Of a stretch of 64,000 nucleotides of DNA, positions 9,767-19,206 are shown in pieces. Position numbers and translations under genes: made by a program. The first letter of the stretch is position 1, and every line of letters starts with the position of its first letter. Source of the DNA: Acetivibrio sp964564015 (GTDB lineage Bacteria > Bacillota > Clostridia > Acetivibrionales > Acetivibrionaceae); the NCBI GenBank assembly GCA_964564015.1, contig CAZLZR010000005.1, positions 1-64,000 on the forward strand, given 5' to 3'. The notes under the pieces are model-generated. The model was given only the letters and a program-made list of their open reading frames with translations. It searched no databases and was not told the DNA's origin.

Positions 9767-10890
9767 GCTTTCCTCCAGACCATCTTATTTACAATTCCTG
9801 TATAACTCTGAATCAATTTTATTACCTTGGTACTTACATTGGTGTCCATATAGTTTAATACATCCTTGCCAAGGTCTCCATTGGCATTCATTTCTACTGC
9901 CATATCAACAGCTTGAAGTACTTGTTCGGTTGTAATACCGCCAATTACCATATTCCCCTTATCAAGGGCTTCGGGGCGCTCTGTGCTAGTTCTTACCGAT
10001 ACTGCAGGGAATTTGAAATAGGAAGCCTCTTCTGCAATTGTCCCACTGTCGGAAACTACGCAAAACGCATTTTTCTGAAGATGATTATAATCAACAAATC
10101 CAAAGGGCTTTAAACTCCTCACATTCGGATGGAACTTAAATCCACGCTGTTCTATGAACATCCTGCTTCTTGGATGTGTACTGTAAATGACCGGCAAACC
10201 ATAAGTATCTGCCATAGTATTGACAGCATTCATTAGATGCGTAAAGTTTACTTCATTATCAATATTTTCTTCTCTATGAGCTGAGAGTAAAATGTACTTC
10301 CCCTTCTCCAAACCAAGCATATCAAGAACTTTACTTCTGTTGATTTTTTCAGCATTAGCCTCTAAAACCTCAGCCATTGGCGAGCCAACTACATAAATCC
10401 TTTCTTTTGGTACTCCTTCCCAATACAAGTAATTCCTCGCATGCTCTGTGTAGCAAAAATTCACATCGCTGGTATGATCAACTATCCTTCTATTAACTTC
10501 TTCCGGTAAATTTTCATCAAAACATCTATTACCAGCCTCCATATGAAAAATCGGGATTTTAAGTCTCTTAGCCGATATAACACTCAGGCAGGAATTTGTG
10601 TCCCCCAGCACAAGCAGCGCATCCGGCTTCTCCTTCACCATTATTTCATATGATTTGGCAATAATATTTCCGATTGTCTGGCCTAAGTTATCCCCAACCA
10701 CTCCGAGGTAGAAGTTTGGTTCTCTTAAACCGAGCTCTTCAAAAAACACTTTATTGAGCGTATAATCATAATTTTGGCCAGTGTGAACAAGTATATGTTC
10801 AAAGTACCCATCACATTTTTTGATGATTTCAGAAAGCTTGATTATCTCGGGGCGAGTTCCTACAATAGTCATTAACTTTAATTTTTTCAT
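9763..10890 (-). CDS. Non-hydrolysing UDP-sugar 2-epimerase (WecB/CapG-like)
   Basis: This is a WecB-family 2-epimerase (375 residues, the family norm). It shows the N-terminal TIVGTRPEIIKL, HTGQNYDYTLNKVFF, VLGDTNSCLS, FHMEAGNRC, LSAHREEN and SDSGTIAEEASYFKFP. WecB makes UDP-ManNAc. In this position, directly after CapE- and RmlD-like genes, the protein more likely acts as CapG/FnlC, the C2-epimerase that finishes UDP-N-acetyl-L-fucosamine. The two roles cannot be told apart by eye, so no symbol is given. It starts 12 bases after the RmlD-like stop and overlaps the following transferase. Confidence 0.85.
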   Translation of the reverse strand: MKKLKLMTIVGTRPEIIKLSEIIKKCDGYFEHILVHTGQNYDYTLNKVFFEELGLREPNFYLGVVGDNLGQTIGNIIAKSYEIMVKEKPDALLVLGDTNSCLSVISAKRLKIPIFHMEAGNRCFDENLPEEVNRRIVDHTSDVNFCYTEHARNYLYWEGVPKERIYVVGSPMAEVLEANAEKINRSKVLDMLGLEKGKYILLSAHREENIDNEVNFTHLMNAVNTMADTYGLPVIYSTHPRSRMFIEQRGFKFHPNVRSLKPFGFVDYNHLQKNAFCVVSDSGTIAEEASYFKFPAVSVRTSTERPEALDKGNMVIGGITTEQVLQAVDMAVEMNANGDLGKDVLNYMDTNVSTKVIKLIQSYTGIVNKMVWRKA

Positions 10891-10902
10891 CAGATCCTCT
10901 CC

Positions 10903-11757
10903 CTACATAAAGTAATGTGGATAAAGCTCTTTGTGGCTTTCAATCCATTGCTTCATTTCCAAAATCATTGCTTCATAATGCGGTACTGTAAATAAAAAAT
11001 CAGTTCTACCATTTATTAATGATTTATCCAGTGCTACTTTATCACTTGGTATAATCTTAATTTCACTGTTTTTCATGTGCTTGTTAAATAAGCTGAGAAG
11101 TTCATACTTGCTTATTGTTATATTATTCACAAGATTATAAAGACCTGTTAGATTTTCCCGCAATGCCTGTTCCATAGCCCTTGCCAGTGTTATCGTTGTA
11201 ACTCCTGACCAGATTGCTTTTGTAAACCCATTAATCGAGCCATTTTGCTGCATAAACCAATTAAACAATCCAATCCCTTTTTCATCCATATCCGGGCCAA
11301 TAATTGAATTCCTGAAGGTTAGATCTTTAGAATTTACCAATTCACCCAATGCCTTGGATCTGTCATAAAATGTTTCACCATCTCTTAAGGAAGTCTCGGT
11401 ATAACCACCTGTTTTTCCTGAAAAAACACAATCGGTACTCATATGAATTACTCTTGTTTTCATGTCCTTGGTAATGTAACTCAAGAAGTGTGGTAAATAG
11501 CTGTTTAATAGTACAGCAATGCATTTATTGTCCTCTGCATCCTGGTTCAATATACCAACGGCATTGATTACAGCATCATAATTTCCATCTTCTACAGTCT
11601 TTCTCAGAAAGTCAAAATCCGTCACATCGCTGAGGATGTTATTGCAGTATTCAAATCTATTGCGGCTAAGTGCAGTTATTTCATGGCCAGCCTCTTTTAA
11701 ATAAATTGAGATAGTATGCCCCGCCATACCTGTCGCACCAAGAACCAATATTCTCAT
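10903..11757 (-). CDS. RmlD-like sugar nucleotide reductase
   Basis: This short-chain reductase of 284 residues has the Rossmann motif GATGMAG at the N-terminus, STDCVFSG and the catalytic YDRSK (YxxxK). It resembles dTDP-4-dehydrorhamnose reductase. Located between CapE- and CapG-like genes, it probably reduces the 4-keto hexose made by CapE, the CapF/FnlB step. Staphylococcal CapF carries an additional C-terminal cupin domain (about 370 residues); this protein lacks it. The neighbours on either side are 12 bases away, so the three are one unit. Confidence 0.75.
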   Translation of the reverse strand: MRILVLGATGMAGHTISIYLKEAGHEITALSRNRFEYCNNILSDVTDFDFLRKTVEDGNYDAVINAVGILNQDAEDNKCIAVLLNSYLPHFLSYITKDMKTRVIHMSTDCVFSGKTGGYTETSLRDGETFYDRSKALGELVNSKDLTFRNSIIGPDMDEKGIGLFNWFMQQNGSINGFTKAIWSGVTTITLARAMEQALRENLTGLYNLVNNITISKYELLSLFNKHMKNSEIKIIPSDKVALDKSLINGRTDFLFTVPHYEAMILEMKQWIESHKELYPHYFM

Positions 11758-11769
11758 ATAATCTACCTC

Positions 11770-12780
11770 TCAGTTCTTAAGCTCCTGCTGAATATATTCC
11801 AAACCAAGTAATTTCTCTTTAATCTCTTGTACATTCAGTCTATTGGTATTGTCGGAATTATAATCTTCAATTTGCTCCAACTGCCTGTTTCCTTCCACAA
11901 AGTACTTGTCATAATTCAAATCTCTTTTATCTGCAGGTACTCTATAAAAATTGCCCATGTCCTCTGCAACCAGAAACTCCTCTTTTGTGAGAAGTGTCTC
12001 ATACAGTTTCTCTCCATGACGTGTACCAATAATTCTAATTTCGTTGTCAGCATTAAACAGTTCTTTTAATGCTTGAGCCAAATCACCAATAGTTGCTGCC
12101 GGTGCCTTCTGAACCATTATATCCCCAGCCTCGGAATTTTCAAATGCAAATACCACAAGTTCAACAGCTTCATCCAAACTCATTAAAAATCTGGTCATAT
12201 TAGGATCGGTAACCGTAAGTGGCTGCGCATTCTTTATTTGCTCTACGAACAATGGAATAACAGAGCCCCTTGACACCAGTACATTTCCATATCTTGTTCC
12301 ACAAATAAGGGTTTTCTGCGGATCTACGGTCTTGGATTTAGCCACAAATACCTTCTCCATCATTGCTTTTGATATTCCCATGGCATTTATTGGATAGGCT
12401 GCTTTATCTGTAGATAGACAAATCACCTTCTTAATACCCATTTCAATGGCAGCGGTAAGAACATTATCCGTTCCAAGAACATTTGTTTTCAAAGCTTCCA
12501 ATGGAAAAAATTCACACGAAGGAACTTGTTTTAGCGCAGCAGCATGAAAAATATAATCCACACCATTCATAGAGTTTTTTACGCTGTTTATGTCCCTGAC
12601 ATCTCCCAGGTAAAACTTAAGTTTGTCATTTCCATAGAGCTTTCTCATATCATCTTGTTTCTTCTCGTCACGGGAAAATATACGGATTTCCTTAATATCC
12701 GTATCGAGAAATCTTTTCATAACAGCATTACCAAAGGAACCTGTTCCACCTGTTATTAGAAGTGTTTTATTCTTAAACAT
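11770..12780 (-). CDS. UDP-GlcNAc 4,6-dehydratase/5-epimerase, CapE/FnlA-like
   Basis: This SDR-family dehydratase (336 residues from the preferred start) begins with GGTGSFG and has AAALKQVPSCEFFPLEA, LSTDKAAYPINAMGISKAMMEK and RYGNVLVSRGSVIP. The usual YxxxK tyrosine is replaced by Met (MGISK), as in CapE/FlaA1-type enzymes. It would convert UDP-GlcNAc to a 4-keto-6-deoxy sugar and epimerise C5, the first step to UDP-L-FucNAc. A GGAGG site sits 9 bases before the ATG at 12780, better placed than the longer frame's ATG three codons upstream. Confidence 0.85.
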   Translation of the reverse strand: MFKNKTLLITGGTGSFGNAVMKRFLDTDIKEIRIFSRDEKKQDDMRKLYGNDKLKFYLGDVRDINSVKNSMNGVDYIFHAAALKQVPSCEFFPLEALKTNVLGTDNVLTAAIEMGIKKVICLSTDKAAYPINAMGISKAMMEKVFVAKSKTVDPQKTLICGTRYGNVLVSRGSVIPLFVEQIKNAQPLTVTDPNMTRFLMSLDEAVELVVFAFENSEAGDIMVQKAPAATIGDLAQALKELFNADNEIRIIGTRHGEKLYETLLTKEEFLVAEDMGNFYRVPADKRDLNYDKYFVEGNRQLEQIEDYNSDNTNRLNVQEIKEKLLGLEYIQQELKN

Positions 12781-12806
12781 GGAATTCATCCTCCAAAACC
12801 ATATAA

Positions 12807-12849
12807 ATCACGAAAATGATTATAAATTGGAATATTTGATTTTCGTGAT
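12807..12849. other. Inverted repeat upstream of the CapE-like gene
   Basis: A perfect 11-base inverted repeat (ATCACGAAAAT at 12807-12817 and its complement at 12839-12849) encloses 21 AT-rich bases. It lies in the 142-base gap before the CapE-like gene. A second, weaker pair (ATTGAAGCG facing CGCGTTCAAT) follows at about 12866-12902. No T-run follows either, so they look more like an operator or RNA element than a terminator. It may mark an internal regulatory point splitting the locus into pgl-type and fnl-type parts. Confidence 0.4.
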
Positions 12850-12931
12850 ATTGTATTAAGGAAATTGAAGCGCTATATAAAATCTTTATCGCGTTCAATA
12901 TAAACAAATCATCAATGTAATTTATAGGATA

Positions 12932-14140
12932 CTACTGAAAGTGACTTATAATAGTTCGATAAGTATGTTCAGCAGTATAATTGCCCAGTAGATACCGTCT
13001 GGAATTTCTGCCATATATCTCAATCTGTGCTTTTTTACTACAGATGCTGTTCGCTAATTCCAGAAATTTGTTTGCATCAGTGCTTTCACACCACCACCCC
13101 AAATTCTCACTTTCAATTATCCTGCCCAGATCGGTACTTGAATCGGTACAAGCAAGTGTTGGCATGGAATATTCCATATAAGACAGCAATCTTGAAGGAA
13201 AATTAGGTATGGTAAATCGATGATCCAAAAAGACCAAGCCAATATCACATGCTGACACTAACACATCAAATTGTGGTTTGGGTAATCCATTAATCAGCTT
13301 CATGTTTCTTGGGGAATTTTCAGTCATAAACCTTTCGAGTTTATAGTACTCTGTTCCACTTCCACATATAACAAAGTATCGATCGTCAAACTCCAAGTTC
13401 TTCTTCAAACATTCAATTACAAAATCTATGTCTTGAGGTTTACCCAGATTACCCCCATAAATAAACGTTATAACATTTTCGGGGATATCAAATTGCTTTC
13501 TTACTGAGTTTTTATTTATTGATTTAGCTTCAGAAGGCTCAATACTATTGGGACATACCTCAATTGGTTTGGATTTTAATTCCTGATTGTGCTTTATTAA
13601 GTATTCTATATTTGCTTGAGATAAGCATCCAATATAATCAGATACTTTATATAAATTTTTTTCTTTCTTCCGGAAATACCTGTACAAAATACCCTTTACC
13701 CCTTTTGTACTTAACATTCCTAAGTCAACGGCATTCTGCGGAAAAATATCTTTTAACAATAAATAAGCAGCGGCGTTATCCCTTTCCTTTATATACTTAA
13801 CGACACTGAAAAAAGTGATGGGAGGTGTGGTATACAGGATTAAATCAAACTTTTTATCTGATGTAAATTTTTTTATGTTTTGTTTTAGAATAAATTCCAG
13901 TGTAAGTACTGAAATTCCCTTTTCTATAAGGTTAGTCTTCTGAGTATTTCCAATTCTCGGTTTTAATATAAAAGTATTATCCTTAATAATGAAATGCGTC
14001 CTTTTATTATTTCTTTTTTCTACGGGAGATACAACATATACAGAGTGACCATTTCTAACAAAGGTCTTAAGCAAATCTGTATATATGTTTCGCTCATCGA
14101 AACTATTAAAATCTAATAACGATAAAAATAATATATTCAT
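12932..14140 (-). CDS. Family 4 glycosyltransferase, WbuB-like
   Basis: This is a GT-B transferase of the WbuB/FnlD-like group: NILFLSLLDFNSFDE at the N-terminus, YTTPPITFF, YLLLKDIFPQNAVDLGML, YGGNLGKPQDIDFVI, IGLVFLDHRFTIPNFPSRLLSYMEYSMP. WbuB homologues accompany fnlABC and are thought to transfer L-FucNAc to the first lipid-linked sugar, which fits the genes on both sides. The longest frame begins 8 codons earlier, but the ATG at 14140 has a GGGAG site and lies 1 base after the upstream stop. The length is 402 residues. Confidence 0.8.
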   Translation of the reverse strand: MNILFLSLLDFNSFDERNIYTDLLKTFVRNGHSVYVVSPVEKRNNKRTHFIIKDNTFILKPRIGNTQKTNLIEKGISVLTLEFILKQNIKKFTSDKKFDLILYTTPPITFFSVVKYIKERDNAAAYLLLKDIFPQNAVDLGMLSTKGVKGILYRYFRKKEKNLYKVSDYIGCLSQANIEYLIKHNQELKSKPIEVCPNSIEPSEAKSINKNSVRKQFDIPENVITFIYGGNLGKPQDIDFVIECLKKNLEFDDRYFVICGSGTEYYKLERFMTENSPRNMKLINGLPKPQFDVLVSACDIGLVFLDHRFTIPNFPSRLLSYMEYSMPTLACTDSSTDLGRIIESENLGWWCESTDANKFLELANSICSKKAQIEIYGRNSRRYLLGNYTAEHTYRTIISHFQ

Positions 14141-14141
14141 T

Positions 14142-15437
14142 TTAGCTTTCTCCCAATCCCACAAACATTTGCCTTGCCGGAACCCCTATGTATGTTCCAA
14201 CTTCAGTTATGTCTTTAACAACGACAGCACCTGCTCCAACGATGCAACTGCTACAAATATTTATATTATTGCTCACTACACTTCCACAACATATCCAAGA
14301 ATTTTTTCCTACTTTGACGTTACCAGCAAAATTTGCTCCAGGAGAAATATGGACATAGTCCTCTATCACATTGTCATGATCCAGTGTAGCGCCAGTATTG
14401 ATGATACAGCCTTTACCTATCTTGGTGCAGCAGTTGATAACCACTCCCGCCATAACAACCGTTCCTGTACCCAACTCAACCTCTTCTCCAATTACAGCAT
14501 TCGGATGAACTAAAACCGGTATTGTTGCTCCTGCTGCTTCGAGCTTTTCCTGTAACTTTTCTCTCATAGTGTTGTTTCCAACTGCCACAAATATTTCATA
14601 CTCATTTATATAGGAAAGGGCCATGTCAGACTGTCCTATTACCTTTATCCCAGCAAAATCTCTGATTGATTCATCATCATCAAGAAAGAAGATGCTTCTC
14701 CATCTATTCATTTTTACTGCAATATCAGCAACTACTTTACCATGTCCTCCCGCACCAATAATCAGAAGTTTATCTTTTATAATTTCACTGTTTTTATCAG
14801 AAGTTGTTTGCTTATTATGTGTACCATAAAAGTATTCCATTGTGACAGCAGTCTCAGAGTTGATTCCTTCTCTGAAAAAAACTTTCTTTATAGTTTTAAA
14901 CATGATCTTCCAGTCATTTATGAAGCTTAATGTATCTACGTATTTCACATCCAATGAAAACTTTTCTTCCCAGCTAATTGCGTTGCGTCCATTGACCTGA
15001 GCATTACCTGTAAGTCCCGGTCTAACATCATGTCGTCTTTTCTGTTGTTCATCATAAAGAGGAAGGTATTGAATAAGAAGGGGCCTTGGCCCAACAAATG
15101 ACATATCACCTATCAAGATGTTAAAAAGTTCCGGAAGTTCATCGAGGGATGAAGTTCTCAAAACTTTTCCGAAATTCGTCAGTCTGTCGCTGTCCGGAAG
15201 TAAGTTCCCTTTCTCATCCTTCCGCTCTGTCATAGTCCGAAACTTATATAACTTAAATATTTTTTCATTTAAACCAGGTCTATCCTGAGTAAAAATTATC
15301 GGACTACCAAGTTTGACCTTCACAAGTATTGCAACTGCAAGTAAAACAGGAGATAAAACGGTTATTGCAATTAAGGATAAAACAATATCCTGAGGCCTTT
15401 TTATATATTTCTCATAGAATCCTATTTTATGAGCCAT
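14142..15437 (-). CDS. Fused phosphoglycosyl transferase/acetyltransferase (PglC-PglD)
   Basis: Residues 1-200 form a small monotopic phosphoglycosyl transferase: one re-entrant hydrophobic helix (17-40), KFRTM at 65-69, the catalytic Asp99-Glu100 in SLDELPELFN, and SFVGPRP at 114-120. After a short linker, residues 222-431 form a PglD/NeuD-type acetyltransferase with GAGGHGK at 228-234 and left-handed hexapeptide repeats; His354 in DHDN matches the family's active-site histidine. PglD would finish UDP-diNAc-bacillosamine and PglC would put it on undecaprenyl phosphate, joining last synthesis step and first transfer in one chain. Such fusions exist elsewhere. Confidence 0.88.
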   Translation of the reverse strand: MAHKIGFYEKYIKRPQDIVLSLIAITVLSPVLLAVAILVKVKLGSPIIFTQDRPGLNEKIFKLYKFRTMTERKDEKGNLLPDSDRLTNFGKVLRTSSLDELPELFNILIGDMSFVGPRPLLIQYLPLYDEQQKRRHDVRPGLTGNAQVNGRNAISWEEKFSLDVKYVDTLSFINDWKIMFKTIKKVFFREGINSETAVTMEYFYGTHNKQTTSDKNSEIIKDKLLIIGAGGHGKVVADIAVKMNRWRSIFFLDDDESIRDFAGIKVIGQSDMALSYINEYEIFVAVGNNTMREKLQEKLEAAGATIPVLVHPNAVIGEEVELGTGTVVMAGVVINCCTKIGKGCIINTGATLDHDNVIEDYVHISPGANFAGNVKVGKNSWICCGSVVSNNINICSSCIVGAGAVVVKDITEVGTYIGVPARQMFVGLGES

Positions 15438-15440
15438 AGT

Positions 15441-16556
15441 CTACTCCCATAATCCTTTTATGATTCCACAAATCTTCTCAAGGTCTTCATCTACCATCTT
15501 TGTATCTGATGGTAAGCAAACACCATTTTCAAAAAGCTTACCTGCCACATCCTCTCCAACAAAATCACAGGCTGAAAATACAGGCTGCATGTGCATTGGT
15601 TTCCATAAAGGCCTGCTCTCAATGTTTTCCCTTTCAAGAGCCGTTATAATATCAATTGGTTTAACCTTTCTTCCTGTAGTAATACAACTTAACCAGTAAT
15701 TAGGCTTATTCCATCCATTTACAGGCATTAACTGAACACCATGAAGTCCACCTAACTCACTTTTGTAAAAATCATAGATATATTTTTTCTTTTCAATTCT
15801 CTTCTCCAGAACCTTCAACTGACCTCTCCCGATTCCAGCTACAATATTGCTCATCCTATAGTTGTAGCCGATTTCAGAATGTTGATAATGCCTGGCCTGA
15901 TCTCTTGACTGTGTCGCCCAGAACCGTACTTTCCTTATCCGCTCTTCATCATTGGAAACTAACATCCCCCCTCCTGAACTCGTTATAATCTTGTTGCCAT
16001 TGAAGGAGAATATCCCATATTCACCAAAAGTACCGGTATGCCTTCCTTTATATATTGTTCCAAGAGATTCTGCAGCATCCTCTATCAAGGGAACATTATG
16101 CCTTTTACAAAGTTCAATGATTGGATCAATGTCAGCTGACAGGCCATAGAGATGAACAATTAAAACTGCCTTTACCTTTGGGTATTTATGAAAGGCACGC
16201 TCTAATGCCTTTGGACACATGTTCCAGGTCTCATAATCACTATCAATAAAAACCGGGGTAGCATTCTGATAAATTATGGGGTTTGCAGTTGCCGAAAAAG
16301 TCAGGCTTTGGCAAAATACAATATCTCCAGCTTTGACACCAGCGGCTTTGAGTGCCATATGGATTGCAGCTGTTCCTGATGCTAATGCAACCGCATGCTT
16401 AGCGCCTACCTTTTCGGCAAGTTCCTTCTCAAAGGCATCTACATTTTCTCCAAGTGGAGATATCCAATTTGTATCAAATGCTTCCTGCACAAACTGCATT
16501 TCATAACCTTCATCGCTCATATGAGGTGAAGAAAGCCATATTTTCTTGAGTTTCAA
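15441..16556 (-). CDS. DegT/DnrJ-type sugar aminotransferase, PglE-like
   Basis: This PLP enzyme would aminate the 4-keto sugar made by the PglF-like dehydratase. Visible motifs are ASGTAAIHMAL, QSLTFSATANPI, EDAAESLGTIYKG and the PLP lysine in SFNGNKIITSSGGGM (Lys189 from the preferred start). It has RPLWKPMHMQP near the C-terminus, typical of PglE. The longest frame starts with GTG at 16577, but AAAGGGG sits 10 bases before a TTG at 16556, and the family begins KKIWLSSPHM there. It lies 3 bases upstream of the PglC-PglD gene. Confidence 0.85.
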   Translation of the reverse strand: MKLKKIWLSSPHMSDEGYEMQFVQEAFDTNWISPLGENVDAFEKELAEKVGAKHAVALASGTAAIHMALKAAGVKAGDIVFCQSLTFSATANPIIYQNATPVFIDSDYETWNMCPKALERAFHKYPKVKAVLIVHLYGLSADIDPIIELCKRHNVPLIEDAAESLGTIYKGRHTGTFGEYGIFSFNGNKIITSSGGGMLVSNDEERIRKVRFWATQSRDQARHYQHSEIGYNYRMSNIVAGIGRGQLKVLEKRIEKKKYIYDFYKSELGGLHGVQLMPVNGWNKPNYWLSCITTGRKVKPIDIITALERENIESRPLWKPMHMQPVFSACDFVGEDVAGKLFENGVCLPSDTKMVDEDLEKICGIIKGLWE

Positions 16557-16691
16557 CTTTTTTGAATCCCCTTTCACTTCAGCCTTACCAAATCTATATG
16601 GATTGATATTTTTTCAGATGTTTATTTTACGAAGAGAGACCGGAATAGTAGTTCCTGCTTTGTTTACATAGTATAATATGCATATTGCCCA

Positions 16692-18524
16692 TTATTGGTT
16701 ACAGTTGTTTTTATAGTTAGGAACAATCCTCTTGATGAAATCTACCACTTTTTCGGCATCTTCCAAATCCTCGGACATAAATGACTTTATTTCTTTGATA
16801 TAGTACTCAAAGTCAATTCCCCTGGTTTTTTCAATGAAAATCTTATCATTTTTTGTAATATCCACCCCATCCTCTGATACAAGAAGCTCTTCATAAAGTT
16901 TTTCACCAGGTCTCAACCCAACATATTCAATTTCTATATCAACATCCGGCTTCAGTCCCGATAGGCTAATCAAGGACTTGGCAAGATTTACAATTTTGAC
17001 CGGCTTCCCCATGTCCAACACGAATATTTCCCCTCCCGCCATCATTGCACCGGATTGAATAACAAGACTGGAAGCCTCGGGTATAGTCATGAAATATCTG
17101 GTTACATCGGGATGTGTCACTGTTATTGGACCCCCGTATTTAATTTGCTTCGTAAAAAGCGGAATAACACTGCCATTACTCCCTAGTACATTACCAAATC
17201 TTACTGCTGAAAATTTAGTTTGGCTGTTCCTATTCATATATTGCACTATTAATTCAGCTACTCTTTTTGATGCTCCCATAATACTGGTAGGGTTTACTGC
17301 TTTATCAGTTGATATCAGCACAAACTTTTTACTGTGGTATTGTTGAGCACATTCAGCTAAATTGAGGGTACCGAAAATATTATTCTTAACAGCTTCCTGA
17401 GGGTTTTGTTCCATAAGCGGAACATGCTTGTGAGCAGCTGCATGGAATACTATTGCCGGATTATATTTTGAAAAAATATAATCCAACCTGCTTTTCTCCC
17501 TAATAGAACCGATTATTACTTTGATATCCAGCTTGTCTTTGTATTTTTGAAGCAGTTCATTTTGTATATCATAAGCGTTATTTTCATAGATATCCAAAAT
17601 CAGAATACTTTTAGGCCCAAATGCTGCTATTTGCCTGCAGAGTTCGGAACCAATAGAGCCTCCTCCTCCAGTAACCAGAATAGTTTCACCCTTAAGGTAT
17701 CCTGAAATTTCTTCTATTGACAATGAAACTTCATCTCTTTCAAGAAGGTCTTCAACGGTAACATCCCTTATCTCTCTAATGCTTACTTCTCCATTTACCA
17801 GATCATATACACTTGGTAGTACTTTTAATTTACATCCTGTCTTTTCACATAAGCTTATAATATCTACCGTCTCTTTTCTTGAAATGGAAGGTATGGCAAT
17901 AACTATTTCGTCGATTGACTTTTCACTTGCTGTCTTAACAATATTTTCTCTTCCACCAACTACAGGAACTCCATTTATCTGTGTATTATGTTTTGCAGGG
18001 TTATCATCAACAGCCACTATCGGCTCATATATGCTTCGTTTATTATTCTTCATTTCCTTAATTAGCAAAGAAGCTGCATCGCCGGCACCAATAATCATTA
18101 TCCTTTTTTTATTAACGACATCTTTTTTTGACGTATTAATATTTTTTATTACACGATTGATGAATCTTATTCCACTTACAAAAATTAATGTAGTCATCCA
18201 ACCGATAATATATACTGAGATTGGCAGTATTACACCAAAGCAGGCAACACAAAAGTACTGCACAATCGACGCTACTACAGTTGCAAAAAATATCCTTAAA
18301 TGTTCTTCAACACTTGCATAATTCCAGAGTGTTGAATAGAGGCCAAATATGGAATATACAACTATACTTATTAATGTTGCAAAAGCAAAGCTATAAGGAA
18401 GTATTTTTAAGAAGGTAGCTGGAATATTCATTTCATATTTTATTATCAGTCCAATACCCAAAGCTATGTTTACACATAAACAATCCAAAAGTAAATATGC
18501 AACTTTATTATTAGTATTCCTCAA
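16692..18524 (-). CDS. Membrane UDP-sugar 4,6-dehydratase, PglF-like
   Basis: This is a 610-residue protein of the PglF/CapD/WbpM class. Four N-terminal membrane spans (about 8-120) precede a first nucleotide-binding domain (IIGAGDA, 145-151) and a catalytic SDR domain starting with GGGGSIGSE at 286-294. The latter carries AAAHKHVPLMEQNP and LISTDKAVNPTSIMGASK, with Met in place of the usual tyrosine as in the family. It makes the 4-keto-6-deoxy UDP-sugar for the PglE- and PglD-like enzymes. The start is TTG with GGGGG 9 bases upstream. It is the first gene of the minus-strand polysaccharide locus. Confidence 0.87.
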   Translation of the reverse strand: MRNTNNKVAYLLLDCLCVNIALGIGLIIKYEMNIPATFLKILPYSFAFATLISIVVYSIFGLYSTLWNYASVEEHLRIFFATVVASIVQYFCVACFGVILPISVYIIGWMTTLIFVSGIRFINRVIKNINTSKKDVVNKKRIMIIGAGDAASLLIKEMKNNKRSIYEPIVAVDDNPAKHNTQINGVPVVGGRENIVKTASEKSIDEIVIAIPSISRKETVDIISLCEKTGCKLKVLPSVYDLVNGEVSIREIRDVTVEDLLERDEVSLSIEEISGYLKGETILVTGGGGSIGSELCRQIAAFGPKSILILDIYENNAYDIQNELLQKYKDKLDIKVIIGSIREKSRLDYIFSKYNPAIVFHAAAHKHVPLMEQNPQEAVKNNIFGTLNLAECAQQYHSKKFVLISTDKAVNPTSIMGASKRVAELIVQYMNRNSQTKFSAVRFGNVLGSNGSVIPLFTKQIKYGGPITVTHPDVTRYFMTIPEASSLVIQSGAMMAGGEIFVLDMGKPVKIVNLAKSLISLSGLKPDVDIEIEYVGLRPGEKLYEELLVSEDGVDITKNDKIFIEKTRGIDFEYYIKEIKSFMSEDLEDAEKVVDFIKRIVPNYKNNCNQ

Positions 18525-18876
18525 ATTGAAAACCCCCAGTTCAAAAACAACTTAAATTCCACTAGTGCTTTTTAACATTACTAAATTCCAGACTATCATA
18601 ATGTTAAAAGTGCACTTCATCTGTCTGTGCCCCGCATACTCTAGAAATTAATTCTGTTACGGGGTACAAGTATAGGTTGAAACATCATTAAACACATGAT
18701 TTAACTACCATACCCGGATACCAACACGATTTATATTATGTTGCATTTTCCAAATATGTTATCTGAAATCCAAGAAATCGTTTTTTCAAATTTTTTGTCA
18801 TACGAACATGTAACCATATAGATAAGTCAAGAGTAGTATGATAATAGAATAAGGTGCACAGAAAGGAGAACAAGAT
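18525..18876. other. Divergent intergenic region of the polysaccharide and kinase loci
   Basis: These 352 bases separate the PglF-like gene (minus) from the plus-strand membrane/kinase genes and should hold promoters for both. An inverted repeat pairs CCCCG near 18632 with CGGGG near 18660, with a near-palindromic AGAAATTAATTCT between. A TTGTCA and TATAGA-like pair lies near 18796-18823 for the plus strand, with an AGAAAGGAG ribosome site before 18877. I see no recognisable riboswitch. Confidence 0.35.
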
Positions 18877-19194
18877 ATGTTAAGTGCTATCATCCTAACC
18901 CTATTGTTCATATCCCCAGGATTTATCGCAACATCAATTTATCTATCAATGTCCAAGCAAAAGACAGAAAATTATTTAGTTGCAGGTATTACTTTTGACT
19001 TTCTCATTTTTACAATCAATAGTATGGGATTATTTTTCTTTAAGAGTGTTTATACCGTACAATACCTCACATCCTGTTTCGGATGGGTAAGTTTTTTCTG
19101 GAAATATGCACTCCTTAGCATTCTTGTAGCAATAATACTTGGAGTTATATCAGGAATAATCTCAAAATGCAAATGCATTAGAAAAAGAGATTAA
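18877..19194 (+). CDS. Small membrane protein of unknown function
   Basis: The frame has a strong AAAGGAG ribosome site 8 bases upstream. The 105-residue product has three hydrophobic segments (about 2-24, 32-54 and 68-95) and a basic, cysteine-containing tail (CKCIRKRD). I do not recognise a family. It is the first gene of the plus-strand set that continues with the chain-length and tyrosine-kinase genes, so a role in regulating or assembling polysaccharide export is possible, though a hairpin at 19207-19249 separates it from them. Confidence 0.6.
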   Translation: MLSAIILTLLFISPGFIATSIYLSMSKQKTENYLVAGITFDFLIFTINSMGLFFFKSVYTVQYLTSCFGWVSFFWKYALLSILVAIILGVISGIISKCKCIRKRD

Positions 19195-19206
19195 AAGCTG
19201 TTATTT

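Noticed and set aside
14085..14513. 142-residue plus-strand open frame
   Set aside because: Antisense to the hexapeptide repeats of the PglC-PglD gene; repeat-derived shadow.
17779..18321. 180-residue plus-strand open frame
   Set aside because: It is antisense to the well-supported PglF-like gene, whose motifs are intact; hydrophobic coding arises from the reverse of its own helices.
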